Shown: in pieces, positions 25,906-39,546 of the stretch | Position numbering within the stretch: the first letter of the stretch is position 1 | Layout: each line of letters begins with the position of its first letter | Source of the DNA: Tubulanus polymorphus | Lineage: Eukaryota > Nemertea > Palaeonemertea > Tubulaniformes > Tubulanidae | NCBI RefSeq assembly: GCF_964204645.1 | Contig: NC_134033.1 | Span: 13,086,155 to 13,150,154 of the forward strand | Direction: 5' to 3' | Length of the DNA: 64,000 bases | The notes under the pieces: generated by a model | Databases searched by the model: none | Seen by the model: only the letters and a program-made list of their open reading frames with translations | Told to the model about the DNA's origin: nothing | Program-made: the position numbers and the translations under genes

Positions 25906-27071
25906 CGTCACTCTGGGTCAGGTTTCCTGATTAATCAGCTGGATTTAATCAGAATAGATAAATGTAGGGTATAAATTCATTTGATATTGTCGCCAATTAA
26001 AGTTGTGTAAAAAAAAACCAAACTTTGCAACGTGAACAACTTTACGTCGATTATCCGCGATTCTAGTGACATTCAAACAGATTCGCGGAAAACTTCAATT
26101 CGCTCGTAATTTTAATTGGCGTCTTTGGATAACCATAAATTCTACGTAAGTGGTCTTACGATATTCCGGCGGTTGAATTGAAAAACGCTACAGGCGACCG
26201 ACCGTATTCAGTTTCCAGCCGTTCCCCCTGAAGACAGTTGAAGTGCAATTAGGCACCGACGACAACAGATCTTATTAACATGTTTGTTAATTGAAACGGC
26301 AATGTCTCGATATTGCTTTGTCTATCCCGACGACAGCGGCGGCGGGCTGCCTGTTGTTATTCGACTGATTTGTTTAATAATCCACGCTAGGTTGCTCCTC
26401 CGCCGCCTTCTCCCGCCCCCTCCAGCACCGCTGATGACGTCAGGAAGAAGAATTCTTCTCATTTTACGTTAATTAATATGCATGGTTTAGATTTCTCGAT
26501 GTTCTAATGACGCTCCCTGTAGTAGTAAAGGACGTTTACACAATGTAATGGATAATTATGAAACGTTAACCCTTGCGTAACCATAGATTTGGGTAAAAAT
26601 CTGAATTTTGGCTCGGACTGACTGTTTAACTCAGGTTTGATTTTACCAGTTGTTAAAGAAAGGGAATCTAAGTTGTTAGATTGTTAGATTGGTTATAAAA
26701 CCTAGATGGCCTTGGCATGATCATGTTCTGATCGATTACAGACACAAAATGAGCTTCAATTTGTCTAAAAAGTTGCTATGAAATGGAAATGGGTTAAAGC
26801 GTGTCTTCAATACAGAATCGGGGCCTGATGATTTACAATTTAATGTTTTATAAATCTCGGTCCTTGAAAATTCAATATTTCCGAAGTGTGCTCGCGCGTT
26901 TTATAGTAAAGCGACTAAATTCGCGTTTTTGTCATTGATCGATGACGGCGAGGTTCGCGCGGTGAAATCGTTCAAATAAATCACCATTCCGAATCAATGA
27001 TCAGTTTGTATTTGATTTGACAGTTTTTGCATTCGTTCGTTGTTCGCGTACACACGACGAGAGGAGAACGC

Positions 27072-27566
27072 TAAGCCGCAATCACGAATCGAACGTTTTC
27101 GGTCCGCGCTACAGATAGATAGACGCGACCTGTCCGCACTGGGTCTGTACTCGTTTCACAACGGCCAAATAAGGCACGAACACTTAAGTTGCGCTTCTGG
27201 AAGTGACTCACTTCACTTGCTACAGCATTGTTATGATAGATTTCTAAGCAGAGATCAGACAAGCATTGTTTGCCTGGAACTTTGCCGAATGGGCCGCGTT
27301 CAAAAACATTGGATCAGGCCGAATTTTAGTACAGGTAGAACTGGTTCAGGAAGTGACTTACTTCGATTTAAGCATTGTTTAGTATCGAGTGAGTGGTTTA
27401 CGTGTGAACACGCTCTCTAATTCGGCACGGGTGAAACTTGACTCAAAGTTCAATTGTCTCCTCCGGCTTAGAGATGTACATGTGAACGCACTAGAAATTA
27501 CGCGCAGACCAAATTTGACTAAAATTTGACCTCGGGCCAAATCGTCTCCATATTGTTGCGGCTTTT
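27072..27566. mobile_element. larger GCCGCGATCAC-family element
   Basis: The left end is TAAGCCGCAATCACG and the right end is TCCATATTGTTGCGGCTT. The interior shares GTGACTCACTTC and ACAGCATTGTT (inverted) with the copies at 28650, 29824 and 33467. At about 495 bp it is the longest member. No transposase frame is seen. Confidence 0.5.
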
Positions 27567-28644
27567 ATATTGCGTGTTCATTATGGGTTTGAAAGGCCTT
27601 GTCCGCCTCTACATTTCTTTTCCGAACTGCTAGCCCTACCCCTTTTATTTCACACCGCCCCACTAAAACCTACATGATCATAATAGTAATTTCACCTTAT
27701 TCTCACGCAAAAATCCCTAAAGTTGGATCGTTATTACTAATATCCTGATTTTCGTTAATTATTTGATCCTCCACCCACGAGGAGTATGTTTACATAAAGA
27801 GAATAATCCGACAGATCATACGGGATGGGCTTACCTCCGGGTGGGGACGCATACTTATAAAAGTATGGTACCCGCGGGCGATTTTCTTCGAAGTTATTCG
27901 ATATTACTACCTATAAATATGTAAATATATAAATCCTCGATCGGTTTTATATAAGCCGATTATCGTCCGAACTGAAAGATTAATTCCGTGTGTCGGTGGT
28001 GACCAACCGGTCGATACACCAACCGTTGTTTAATTAATATCCGAACATTCTATTTTTGTAACTTCTTACGCGGCGAAATTTACCCCTGAAAAACTTTGTA
28101 TGGATAAGAATCATGAACTAATCTTCGATCGTAGAGCGTGGCACGCTTGTGTTTTGTTCGGTTTGAAGATTATTTCTACCAGGTTGTGATATCGGTGATT
28201 TCGTTTTTGTAAAAATACACCCACGTCTACTGTTGAGTTCGGGATTTAGCATTTTTTTGTGATCCTTTGCATGGGATATTTTGTGAATGAGAATCTGAAA
28301 TTGGGTTTCATAAGCCGATATTTTCTTTGAAAGCAATATTTTACGGTTTCTGGCATCTTTACAATTTTCGATACGAGGTTTAGTTAAGTTTTGATCGTTT
28401 GACGTGAGATTTTTGTCAACTTTACAATCCCTGGATGTATCACCAACCAAGTCATATTCTTTAAGCTCCTACTGTAAGATGTAAAAATTGTATCCTCAGT
28501 AAAAACAACAGTTCTTCTTACTTGAACGCATTTTCCAAAAAGTGATGATACTACGATGACACAAGCAATCTCAAGCAGCGTTCAGGCATACATGAGTCAA
28601 ATGAAATGAACAAATGAGTCAAATTCTACTCTTTAGAAAACCTC

Positions 28645-28800
28645 TATCAAAATGATGCTGTTGCAAGCGAGGTGATTAGTTCTAACATGGAATAATTTGA
28701 TCCGTGCTAAAATCTGGCATGGGCCTGGTCCAACTGTAGAGCCAAATTGGCCAGTGTCGAACCCAGTTGGAATCGCTGCACTAATATGGCCCCGGTCATT
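28645..28800. mobile_element. partial GCCGCGATCAC-family element
   Basis: It contains ATGATGCTGTTGCAAGCGAGGTGA and GGCCTGGTCC-like words in the order seen at 29935-30060. Neither terminal repeat is clear. Confidence 0.4.
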
Positions 28801-28904
28801 CTACAACTAGCTCAGAAAGGAAAGGTATTTAACACAACGGCATAGGATACCTTAGTACCTGTTCACAGTTAGTAAGTCAGTGAGTGATGATTCTAGCTGT
28901 GAGT

Positions 28905-28990
28905 TTAGAGAGAGAGAGTTAGAAAGAGAGACAGTTAGAAAGAGAGAGAGAGTTAGAGAGAGAGAGTTAGAAAGAGAGAGAGAGTTAGCG
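28905..28990. repeat. GA-rich tandem repeat
   Basis: AGAGAGAGTTAGAAAGAGAG units are repeated four to five times. Confidence 0.9.
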
Positions 28991-29823
28991 AGGTTGTATT
29001 GACAGTGAATAATTTGTCCAGGAAGTCACTAGATAAACGAGTCGTTCGGTTTTTCGATGTCGACTTCCTCTTCGTCAGTTGCTGCGGTGCCGCGCGCCAC
29101 TTTACAAACTCTTACATGAGACGCCGAAGCATATCCTCAATAAATCTAACCAATCCCGTCAATTGGATATCTCTTCCGTTCAGGGTTGACGTAGTCGTAG
29201 AGATACCGATGCCGCGGAACGGCCTTGAAGCCGACGAAAATGAAAGATGATTCGGTGGCCGTTTTCAGTCGTTAGAAATTTGCGATCATAAAAATCAAAA
29301 ATGACGCGGAAGTCGAGATATTCCGTCAGACGAAAGAGAGAAAATTCGATCGTATTCTGTTATGTACTATTCATACTGAATTATTCTTACAGCGCGACCT
29401 CGTAAAACTCCCTTCTTCCCCCAACCGGCGTGTCACTTTTTAGGTAAGTTTACACCATCTAAACGACCTCGGGACCCACGAGAATTTTTGGAACTACGTT
29501 TAGCTTTTGAATAATGTATTTCGAACAAGGTTGTCGTTACACCTTTTTCCAATTTTTCATCAGTTCACTTGTTTACTGTGCATAAATTGTCATCTGGAAA
29601 ATGAGTATTTGACTTAATCAAGCGGTTAAACGAATGGTATATCGACAGTAAACTTGGATAGATAGATTTAAACAGTGAGGAATATTTGAAATTGTTGAGA
29701 TTGGGATAGGCGAGACATGTCACAATTAGTAAGATGACATTCGAACAGTTAAGGAAAAGAAGCGGTTAGATGTAGGTTATTGAAATTTGGACCGGTCAGA
29801 ACAGAACTCTGGAGTTCAGAGAT

Positions 29824-30180
29824 TTAAGGCGCGATCTCACGGACACGATATGGCTCCGGTCAAACTGGCTCAGGTGAGACCCGAGACAAATTTGTCCAGT
29901 GCATGATAACACTGCGTGATCTCACGGAAATCACTTACTTGTATCAGAACGATGCTGTGGCAAATGAAGTGAGTCACCTCCAGAACCAATTAGCATTTAC
30001 GTGGAATAATTTGACACGGGCCTGCTGCTGGTGTTTGGTTGAGCCAAATTTGGATCATGTCGAGCAAGCACGGACACCATTTTTGACACCATTATGCACC
30101 AGTGTGAACAGTTGGCCCGGGCCTAATGCGGTATGGGCTAAATTTGGGCCAGGACAAAAATTCTCGACCTATCGCTACTA
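29824..30180. mobile_element. GCCGCGATCAC-family element
   Basis: The left edge TAAGGCGCGATCTCACG begins the element and GGCCAGGACAAAAATTC lies near the right edge. The interior has GATGCTGTGGCAAATGAAGTGA and GGCCCGGGCC words shared with other members. The right terminal repeat is degraded. Confidence 0.45.
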
Positions 30181-30478
30181 AGGACGTGGACAGGTTAGAT
30201 ATAGATGTATGAAATTTGGAAGGTGGATACTGATGCTCTTGACCGGACCGGTGGCATGTGTCTTCCATGAAAACATCCGACGTTTCTCGAGACGCGAGAG
30301 GAAATTATGCACCGAGTTACATGACGAGTTTCTACTTCGCGAAGCGTCGTCATCGTCGTTGTCGTCATCGTCGATTGTAACTTTGATCACGTTTGTTTCG
30401 GCGTCACTTCGGGCGTTTAACTTAATGAATACGAACAGAAGACGAAGTTGAATTGAAAATGTTCGCGATAATGACACG

Positions 30479-30502
30479 AACGCGATATCTAGATATCGCG
30501 TT
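30479..30502. repeat. 24-bp perfect palindrome
   Basis: AACGCGATATCT followed by its exact reverse complement. Two further ATCGCGGTGA words follow directly. Confidence 0.9.
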
Positions 30503-30632
30503 GAGATATCGCGGTGAGAAATCGCGGTGATCGGAAATCGTAATTCGCTCGCTTCTTCGTTTCGATACCGAATAAACTTATGAATCTGTTAAATTTCTTT
30601 GGTATCGACGAAACATTGTTTATTTGTTTAGG

Positions 30633-30923
30633 TTAACCCTTTCAGTGTGTCTACACCGCAGTGCGGTGTATGAATCGGTCATGGATTTTGCTGGTACGCC
30701 GCACTGCGGTGTATTGATGTAATTAATTTTTAGTTTTTATCTCTATACAAAGATGACAGCACCCGTCAAACATAGTGATATATTAGTACCTAACGATACA
30801 CTGCACCGCGATGTAGAGGCATTATAGTGGTATTCCCGTTATTCAACTAGGGTGGAATTTTCCCAAATTTTCACATTTTCTCCAGCACTTAGGGTATTAA
30901 TTAGTCAGCACGGAAAGGGTTAA
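30633..30923 (+). mobile_element. TTAA-flanked MITE with three palindromes, copy A
   Basis: Begins TTAACCCTTTCAGTG and ends GGAAAGGGTTAA. The TTAA flanks and CCCTTTC ends are those of piggyBac-type elements. Three near-palindromes of consensus TACACCGCASTGCGGTGTA lie at 30652-30670 (perfect), 30695-30713 and 30797-30815. At 291 bp and with no open frame, it is a non-autonomous element. Confidence 0.8.
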
Positions 30924-32729
30924 GAGTAGAAATATTGTTGAATTTGGCATCAGCATCAATGCAGGTATCCAAAATCTTTACACATATGCCATCTGTTAGC
31001 TGAATCCGCACTTAGCCTACTATCTTGATGCTGACATGCTGTGATAGCCAATAGATGTCTATTGAGTAAAATTTGGCTTGTGCTTAAAATGTATCGTTTA
31101 CACCATTTACTTAGACACCATGAAATGATGATGTTGCATAAAATCTGAATTTGCATAAAATCTGAATTTTGCCTGCGCGATAAAAGCCTCATTGATTGAA
31201 TATTTAGTTCAGCAATCTCAGAGTTGGTGTTAGTTAAAAAAAATTGAATTTTTCTGTCGGGTACAAAGTGGTAGGTAGTTGTGCATTCTCCTCAATCATG
31301 TCAACGACCTTTCATTTCATTTTCGGAATTCTCCTATTTTTCGACATCGCGTGAAGCGCGCATCTATCTTATCATCGTGGCTGGCGGAATATTTTTAGAT
31401 AACACATCTCGACACTCGTGACTGTCTCTGACATCTGTAGGTGTGCGCGTGATTGTCGCCGCCGCGATGCTATACGAGAACCGGGGCAGTCGAGTTATTT
31501 TTAACGGAACGCGCGGCGGCAGTTTTACCGATAGTGATGACTCGTTTGATGAGAGATCGAATAATCGCTTTTAAATTGCCTCATCTCGGTCGCGATGAGC
31601 CGAACGATTTATCGGTATCTCTCCCGGTGGTTACCTGTCTACGAACGAACGATGCTTCCGCGGCAGTCAGGCTTTTTGCTTCGAGGTAGTCGTATTAAAA
31701 TATCTACAACCGCAACGGTTGGATAGTTTACGGTTCCAATGGGCTTGTGAAAGAAATTTGTAATTAGATAGATATCCCTAAGGTATATATTGATTAAAGT
31801 AGTGGTAGTTTAGAAAGGTGACTGCCTTTACAGCGATGTTTGTGACCCTCTGTAGATCTTTTTCTCGTTTAGACTCTACTGCGGCAGTGCCTTCCAAGTG
31901 CAGGCAGTCAATATACTATTCTGTCAGATCTATGACCTACACGAGGGTGGTCGGTTACTCGCTATTTTAATGATTAATCAGTTAGCAAGACATAAAAGTG
32001 GTGATTCAGTGGACAACCCGAGGTAACCGGGACTAGGTTTTCGAGGTCACTGTCGTTCGGAAATGTGTTTGACACTCTCTAGATTACTTTCTCTAACTCT
32101 GTTACTTCGTGAATGAACTCTAATGAAATAGTTCACTTTGACTCCGATTCGTTTGATCTCGCGTTGAAATTTCCAATTCGTTGAGAACAATTCCGTTTCT
32201 TCTTCGGCGATGACGCCGTCGTCGTTTAGATTTGGCATACCACGATCGTCTTAACTTCGACTCGAAATAGCGTAATCGCGTAATCAGCCGTCGCCGTGCG
32301 TCTTCGAATGACAGACGGATGGACGGATAGAGAGCGGGCGTTAATGAAATCAACGACGCGCAAAATATGGCAATAACCGCACTTAGGTCGTTTCCAAACG
32401 AAGGCATTGAGAGTCGCGAAACGCGAACTAATGGCGCGAATTGTTGACATTGTTTCTCACGCCGGATTACGCGCGACGTTTCGTAGATGCCTCAATTATT
32501 GCTACTCGCCGCGCATAGCAATCATCATTACTAATACGTGAATAGGTCTTATGAACGTATGCAACCCTCTCATTCAGAATGACAACCGCATTCTTACATC
32601 TTTTCACACGGGACCGCAACCGACTTCTGAACGACATCTTACGGTATAACTTTATTCCGGATAACCGTTTGATTTGAAATATGAGATATTTTGATTATCT
32701 CTTCAGTTGCACGCATTTGATATCTAGGA

Positions 32730-32920
32730 GATAGCTCAGTTCCAGTGCTAGACCAGTAGCTGCTATGAGATATCTCATAGTTCCAGCACTAGATTAGAGA
32801 TTTCTGAGATGTTCCATAGTTCCAGCGCTAAAACCAGTAGCCACTAGGAGATATCTCAAAATACCGAGATCTCTATGACATAGTGCTTAGTTCCAGAGCT
32901 ATACAAGTAGCTGCTACTCA
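32730..32920. repeat. degenerate tandem repeat with GTTCCAG words
   Basis: About four irregular copies of AGTTCCAGYGCTA ... CAGTAGCYRCT ... GAGATATCTCA. Confidence 0.65.
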
Positions 32921-33334
32921 GATCCAGTGGGTACTGGTATAGAATTGCAACTAACCGGGTGTCCGTGTAATGCCTAATGAAAAGGTTGAACGACCTTTAT
33001 TTCGTCCCAAGCGCCTGCTGTAGGCAAAAGTGTTTTCTAATATTTGTAACGTAGTCATCAATCATGGATCATGTCGTGGCCAGCCGCGTGATTTTTATCC
33101 TTTGATTTCCGATGCGATATACTAGTGAAACCTGATTGAATTCAATTCTCGATGCGGTTCCGTTGTCGTTTGTCACAGAAGCTTATCTCCGTGTCTCATT
33201 CACTTGTAGGCTAAACTTCAATGACAGTAGTTATCGTTGGTTACTGTTTCGAATGTCGCAGCTGCCACTTCTCAGTCGTGAATGAGAACTTATCCAGTCG
33301 TTGTGTATACAATTACTTGCCTTTGATGTGGATC

Positions 33335-33560
33335 CAAAGCCACGATCATATGGATATAAGATTTGTTCCGGGTTAAACTTGGTTCGGATCAGACCCTTGT
33401 CGAATTTGGGCCCTTGTGTAATAGATATGATCAAAGACACTGTGAATCGCTGACTCGTTATTAAAACGCTATCAAAGTTATGCTGTGGCAAGCGAGGTGT
33501 CACTTGCAGCACCAATAAGAGTTCACCTAGGCCAAACTGGCTCGGAACAGACTCCACGTC
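33335..33560. mobile_element. partial GCCGCGATCAC-family element
   Basis: It starts near AAAGCCACGATCATATGG and shares TTATGCTGTGGCAAGCGAGGTG with the copies at 28645 and 29824. The right end is not clear. Confidence 0.4.
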
Positions 33561-34662
33561 AAACTTGGCCATTGCTTGATGAATATGATTAGAGACAGAT
33601 GTAAATCACTGACTTGTTACTAAAATGCTATCAAAACGACAGAAATGAGTTAATGAGGGGAATTGCTCCCAGGAATTTCAGGAAGCTGTTGATTTCTGTA
33701 AGGAATATCGGTGTCTTTGGAATCTCGTTTATCCGTAGCTAATGGGTTTGAATTCGGCTGTAATATAACTGTTTTTTGCGTGGCTGAGTCAGGGCGGATT
33801 CAGGCGCTATGAGGGCAAATAGGTAATTTCAAAAGTGAATTCAACTGTTTTCTGATTAAATGACAGAATTCATGCGCGTTGTTGTCGTCAGCTGCTCGTA
33901 CCGACAATAAACAACTCATCATTGAATTCGGGTTCATTTTTACTGTTACTCAGTAGGTATTTTATATTGCGTCGGTCGTCGTCGCGGTTAGCATCGCGTT
34001 ATTCGTCAATCAATAGAATCGCAGCTGGTACCGAAATAAAAACCCGACACTCGAGCAGTCGAATACGTAATGAAATCCTTCGATAGCTGTTGTGGCGGCG
34101 GTGACACTATTGAACTGGCTGGAGGGTTGAATTATTCGAAGAAAGATCGATGGAGCTTTTGTCGATTCGACTTAAATACTTGTACTTTGAATATGAGGTT
34201 AAAATTGAATAGAATTTTTTTTTTTCAGACATTTCTATGAGAAAGGCTTCAGGTTCACAATGCCGGGTTATCAATCTACATTAGCCAACTATGCTTTAGT
34301 TAGAAAACCATATTCTCATCAGAACCCGTGGGTTCAGTTTGACATCAAAGTAAAAAAGCCTGCGATGGTTTAGTTTTGATCGGCACTTATTGAAAACGTG
34401 AAGTGACTAGTAGTAACTAAGCCAAAAAATTTCAGTTTGACCTTTTTGTGAAACTCCAGTCCAGGGATTGTCGATATATCAGTTTAGCTTGAGCCAATTG
34501 ACTAATGAGTGATCCCTTGAGTATGAATTGATACTAGTCTAAAATACTGGCCCATAGATCAGAATGTAAAGAATGAAATGTCGAACTAAAATTTTCCATC
34601 TAGTCACCGCTAGTCACTTGATGTTTTCAATAATAAGTCCCACGATCAAAATTGAACCATTA

Positions 34663-34883
34663 GGCTAGAAAAGTTAATACCTTGTTTCTCATTTCTGCTC
34701 AGCTTAAATGATGATCTCGATGGCTGCCTATCTACCCTGCACTTCGCTTTTTTCATCTAATCATGATCGAGCTAACCATAACAAACATGGCGGTTATAGA
34801 AATGAACTGATAACAAACTTCACCGCATTTTAGAAGAGATACGCGACCGATTAGGAGAAACATGGTATCATTTTATTTTAGCC
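34663..34883. mobile_element. inverted-repeat element with partner repeat at 6.8 kb
   Basis: The left end GGCTAGAAAAGTTAATACC and the right end, reversed, GGCTAAAATAAAATGATACC, both continue into a (C)CATGTTTCTC or CTTGTTTCTC word. This gives terminal inverted repeats of about 28 bp with mismatches. The right half (34759-34883) is the repeat also found at 6842-6958. Confidence 0.55.
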
Positions 34884-37800
34884 GTATGGACTCAAACATT
34901 TTCATGAAAGTGGACCCTACGTATGAACCATTTCAGTAGTCATTTAGCCATTTCAAATTTTCTAAATTTTCAATATCGAACCTTGTGTGGAGAAGGCGTG
35001 CAACTATAATCATCTATTTACCACGGCTGATTGTGGCTGTGCGAATACAAGGCAGGTATACAGCTATACGGGAGTATTCGATTCGCGGTACTTAATAAAT
35101 GAGAAGTTGAAGAAATTGCCCGGTTTCGCCGCGGTGAAAAACACGGCTAAATGAGAAAAATGACTGCGCGCGATTCGTGTTTCACGCCGAGAATAAATCA
35201 TTCTTCATTCGTCGACCGCGAAAATAACGATTAGACAACGATGACTTATGGAGAACAAATAACGACGCCAGCCATCGCGAGCGCGCGCGGCGTCGACGTT
35301 TAAACCGTCGGCAGAGTTGCGCGCGAAACCCAATTCCATCCATCCAACGATCCGATCGATCAACGCCGTCCTCAAATACGGACGGATGCAATTTATTTTC
35401 GCGTATTGCTGGTGATTATTAAGAAAAAGGTTTTTTACTCGCGGAGCCGATAAATTAGTTCATAGCTGACACTTCAGTTAGGGCGATTTTTCAGAATCGG
35501 ATGAAATCGCGATGAATCGGGAATTTAAGTAGCGAAATTCGCTTCGATGTAATTGACACTTACGAAACACGTTTGAATGAACTAAATCTACATTTTTTAG
35601 ATACACACAGTCTAAAGGATGATAGTGTCTCTCTCTGTCTGTGTTTATTGTTATTATGCTACTGCAGGATGACAATTTACCTGGAAATCAGGAAAAAGAA
35701 GGTCGTTTACGTTTTCATGAAAAATCCTAACATCAGAAATCAGAATGCAAACTAAATCACAAAAACTGTCATGTCGCAATGCTAAACCAAACAGGAGTGT
35801 CGCAATGTTGTGACTGCAAACCAGCTTATAGTTTATGAATTGATGCATGAATGACAGTAGTAATGATTTTAAGATTGTTATAGATAAATCATTAAACAGT
35901 TCCACGAAAAGGTTAGCTCGGCTAGTACTTATTCTAGGACTTAAGAACTTTGGGGTATAATCTTAATTTGATAATTTTAGTAGATAATTTTAGAATTGGG
36001 TTAAAACTGATTTTGAATCTAAGCCTTCGTTGTGCTACTCGTTCTACAACCGTTGTGAAAACTGGTCAAACTTGTAAAAACATTGATTGACTGGTCTCAA
36101 AAAAAAAAGATTGTCAAATGACTAATATATTCATGAGATCATAAACAGGCCGTAGATAGTGAAATTACGTAACTGGTCCCTAGAACAATATCCCTTGCTT
36201 TATTGAGGGATAACGTGTTGAGGATTGAACGAATTTTCATCGCCTAATCTGCTGAAATGCGTAATGCATAGCTGAATATTATGATCCCTTCTTCGCGTTT
36301 AAAAGAAATACATCTTCGAAAGCGAGACTCACTAGCGGACAAGTTTCAATCAATAAAAGCTATATTTATATACGTGTAGCTCGATACGCGTCGGTTTTTT
36401 TCGTATATTCATCTCAAATTGATTGCCGCGGTCCCGGGCCCTGTGTGAGCCGTCGGTTCATTCCCGTTCGTCATTTTATCAAGCTGATATCACGTAACGT
36501 TGTGTGACAGCGCTGAGAAACGGAAACGATATGAAGCGAAAACAACTGTTGTCGAACTGGATCCGGAGTCGACGATCGATTCCAAATACGAGAATACTAA
36601 AAACGGAACTGCACACTCGACTACGCGACTTCTATTTCAGAGCAGTTTCTAACTCAACCTCTTCTGACAATATTGAAATATTTTCTAGTTCATTTTTAAT
36701 TAAACTGAGGATTTTAGCGACAAATTGTTCTCATTTTTGGTTTAGGTGGAAACTACTACGATTCGAGTTACCAGGAGGTGCAGTGTACATCCTCCTGTGG
36801 TAGGAATTGCATTCAAACGAGATGGCATCGAGACTCGCCACCGAACAAAGACCTGCCACATTAGACCGAGTGTGCAGCTTAGACGATGTCATTATTAGCC
36901 AATTAGAAATCCTGTTTCATCTTAGCCCGGGTTTTCCCATTAATAGTTCTTCCATGAAATTCAACTCAGTGATTATACAATGAGCAATGTGAATGGTGCC
37001 GCAAGTCAATCTTGAGATTTAAGAGCTTTTTAAGTTGGATCATGATTATAAGACTGTGCTGCCCTCTAGTGTGTCAATCGTTGATGAAAGGCGAATCAAC
37101 GGGTGTGCATTTACGCGCGGCGAAGATAACGCGAAATGGAGTTTACTTCGTCTTCGGGAAAAAAATCTGACATTTCGGAGGTGAGAGGGAAAAAAGTCTT
37201 CAAAAGTAATTCAATTGGTGTCAATAGATAAATTCAGCGTGTACGCGTTCGCCTGAGGTGCGTTAATGGAGTCTCGTCTGGTTGTGCATGTGTCTATCCG
37301 TCTGTCCGTCCGTCTGTCTGTCTGTCTGCCTCGTTGATGTATCGTATCTTGACATTAGGTTGTTAGCGATGATAGTCAGTTTGACAAGCCTCGTCGATGA
37401 TGATGCAGCTTTTGCATCACGCGGCTGCCGAGTCCGCATCACGCAGCTGCTCAGTCCGTGACTACCAAGCCGTTATACCGGCCCTCATATGTTTTATTCA
37501 TCAATTGTTCCGTGGCCATCGCCAGTCGTTGGTCTTTCCTCATGCCTAAAATGAATTATTCTTTTCCTTTTACCTTCATGAAATTCTTTCTTTATTTTAC
37601 CTTCGACAAATTCTTTTCCTCATACCTACAATGAATTCTTCTAAGATCTTCCTCCGTATTAGCTAAAGGTTAACTGTATAATGATGAAGACTTATGAATC
37701 ATTTAGATATTGTCTTTCACTTACAGTGACTGTAGTCAGCCTCTCACCCTCTCCCAATCCCTATTGCCTTGCACGCCTTCTTTCTACCTTTAACTCTCAT

Positions 37801-38159
37801 TCTCTTTTTCCTCTATTTTCCTATCCCATTCTCTCTGTCTGTCTGTCTTTCAGCCATCTCAGCATCATATACATTTGATAAGACTCGATTGAGTGGATCG
37901 CGTTAAATGTTTCGTCGTCGTTGTCGAAGCTAATGGTAATTTTCGCTGATAAATTTTCGAATGACTACGACTGACGAGATGAAGAGATGAACGATTGATG
38001 AAGTGATATCGACTGTCAATGTCGTTACGCAATCTAAATTATAGTTTCCAGAATTGAACTCGGCTAAATTGTTTCTTCATCTTTTGATGATGATGAATGA
38101 AGTGCTGGTAACTGCTTTCCAGTAATCAGTTCACTGTAAAGGTGTTAAAAAGAGTTTAA

Positions 38160-38405
38160 TGTCACTCTGGATCCAGTTACACATTTATAATGTGGGCTTG
38201 TTTTAACCTTGGATCCAGTTTCACAGTGGTGCAAGTGGTCCTATTTGACAGTAAAGACTGGTCTTATTTGACTCTCCACCCAGTTCCACAGTTGTGTGGG
38301 TTTAATATGATTCTAAAGACCCAGTTCCACAGTTGTTTGAGTCTTAGTTGACTCTCAATACAAGTTAGATTTGTCTCTGATCACAGTTGCGTGGGTTAAA
38401 CATGA
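38160..38405 (-). repeat. cluster of the 40-bp CCAGTTCCACAGTTG repeat
   Basis: About five diverged units with GACCCAGTTCCACAGTTGTG cores, the same family as at 25110-25905. Confidence 0.8.
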
Positions 38406-38810
38406 CTCCAGTTTCACTATTTCGAGTTTAATTTCTTCAGTCTCAGTCGTTCCTGATCAGCATTTTAGTTTATGACGCTTAGCCTTCGATAAAAAAGGGC
38501 ATAGAAACATTGTTGACTAGTTTGTCATCGTAGCAACAACGAACGGAGCAACTAAAAAATTCCCCGAGTGGAATTGCTGTCAAGCGATACTGACAGCGTG
38601 GACTGTAAAACAAATTGACTCAGTTCGAAGTCTGTTGCGCAAATCTGCACGACATGTTTGCCTAGTGGACCGTGTCTCGAGAATGTTGATGAAATTTCGT
38701 TACAAAATAGTGAAGCGAATTCGAAGATACCGCGCCTTAAAAAGAAAAACCGAAGATTTTCGCGATGGGTAAAATGTGAACCGAGGCCGGTGAGAACGTC
38801 GATGAATGTT

Positions 38811-38949
38811 GGGGCCAGTTGCACAGTCGTGACTTAAGTCCAAAAGTGGTCTTAAATTTTATGACGGGTCTTAAGTTGTTACATTGGCTATAAAACTGAG
38901 TTGGTCTTAGACTGGTCTTAAGTCTAAGCTATGACTGTGCAACCGGCTA
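38811..38949. mobile_element. short inverted-repeat element, GGGCCCGGTTCC family
   Basis: The left end GGGGCCAGTTGCACAGTCG and the right end CGACTGTGCAACCGGC-like (TGACTGTGCAACCGGCTA in the sequence) are inverted. The interior has GACTTAAG and GGTCTTAAG words. It abuts the 21-bp array. Confidence 0.7.
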
Positions 38950-38989
38950 CTGGGGCTGTTCTGGGCTCTGATGACCATCACACTCTCCG

Positions 38990-39546
38990 TCACCTCTCTC
39001 CCTATACCTCTCTTCTCCCTCCCTATACCTCTCTTCTCCCTCCCTATACCTCTCTTCCCCCTCCCTATACCTCTCTTCTCCCTCCCTATACCTCTCTTCT
39101 CCCTCCCTATACCTCTCTTCTCCCTCCCTATACCTCTCTTCTCCCTCCCTATACCTCTCTTCTCCCTCCCTATACCTCTCTTCTCCCTCCCTATACCTCT
39201 CTTCTCCCTCCCTATACCTCTCTTCTCCCTCCCTATACCTCTCTTCTCCCTCCCTATACCTCTCTTCTCCCTCCCTATACCACTTTTCTCCCTCCCTATA
39301 CCTCTCTTCTCCCTCCCTATACCTCTCTTCTCCCTCCCTATACCTCTCTTCTCCCTCCCTATACCTCTCTTCTCCCTCCCTATACCTCTCTTCTCCCTCC
39401 CTATACCACTTTTCTCCCTCCCTTTACCTCTCTTCTCCCTCCCTATACCTCTCTTCTCCCTCCCTATACCTCTCTTCTCCCTCCCTATACCTCTCTTCTC
39501 CCTCCCTATACCTCTCTTCTCCCTCCCTATACCTCTCTTCTCCCTC
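38990..39546 (+). repeat. 21-bp minisatellite, about 26 copies
   Basis: The unit is CCCTATACCTCTCTTCTCCCT. Because 21 bp is seven codons, two frames stay open for over 200 codons (PYTSLLP and LPIPLFS repeats). A few copies share the variant CCACTTTTCT, pointing to segmental duplication inside the array. Confidence 0.97.
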
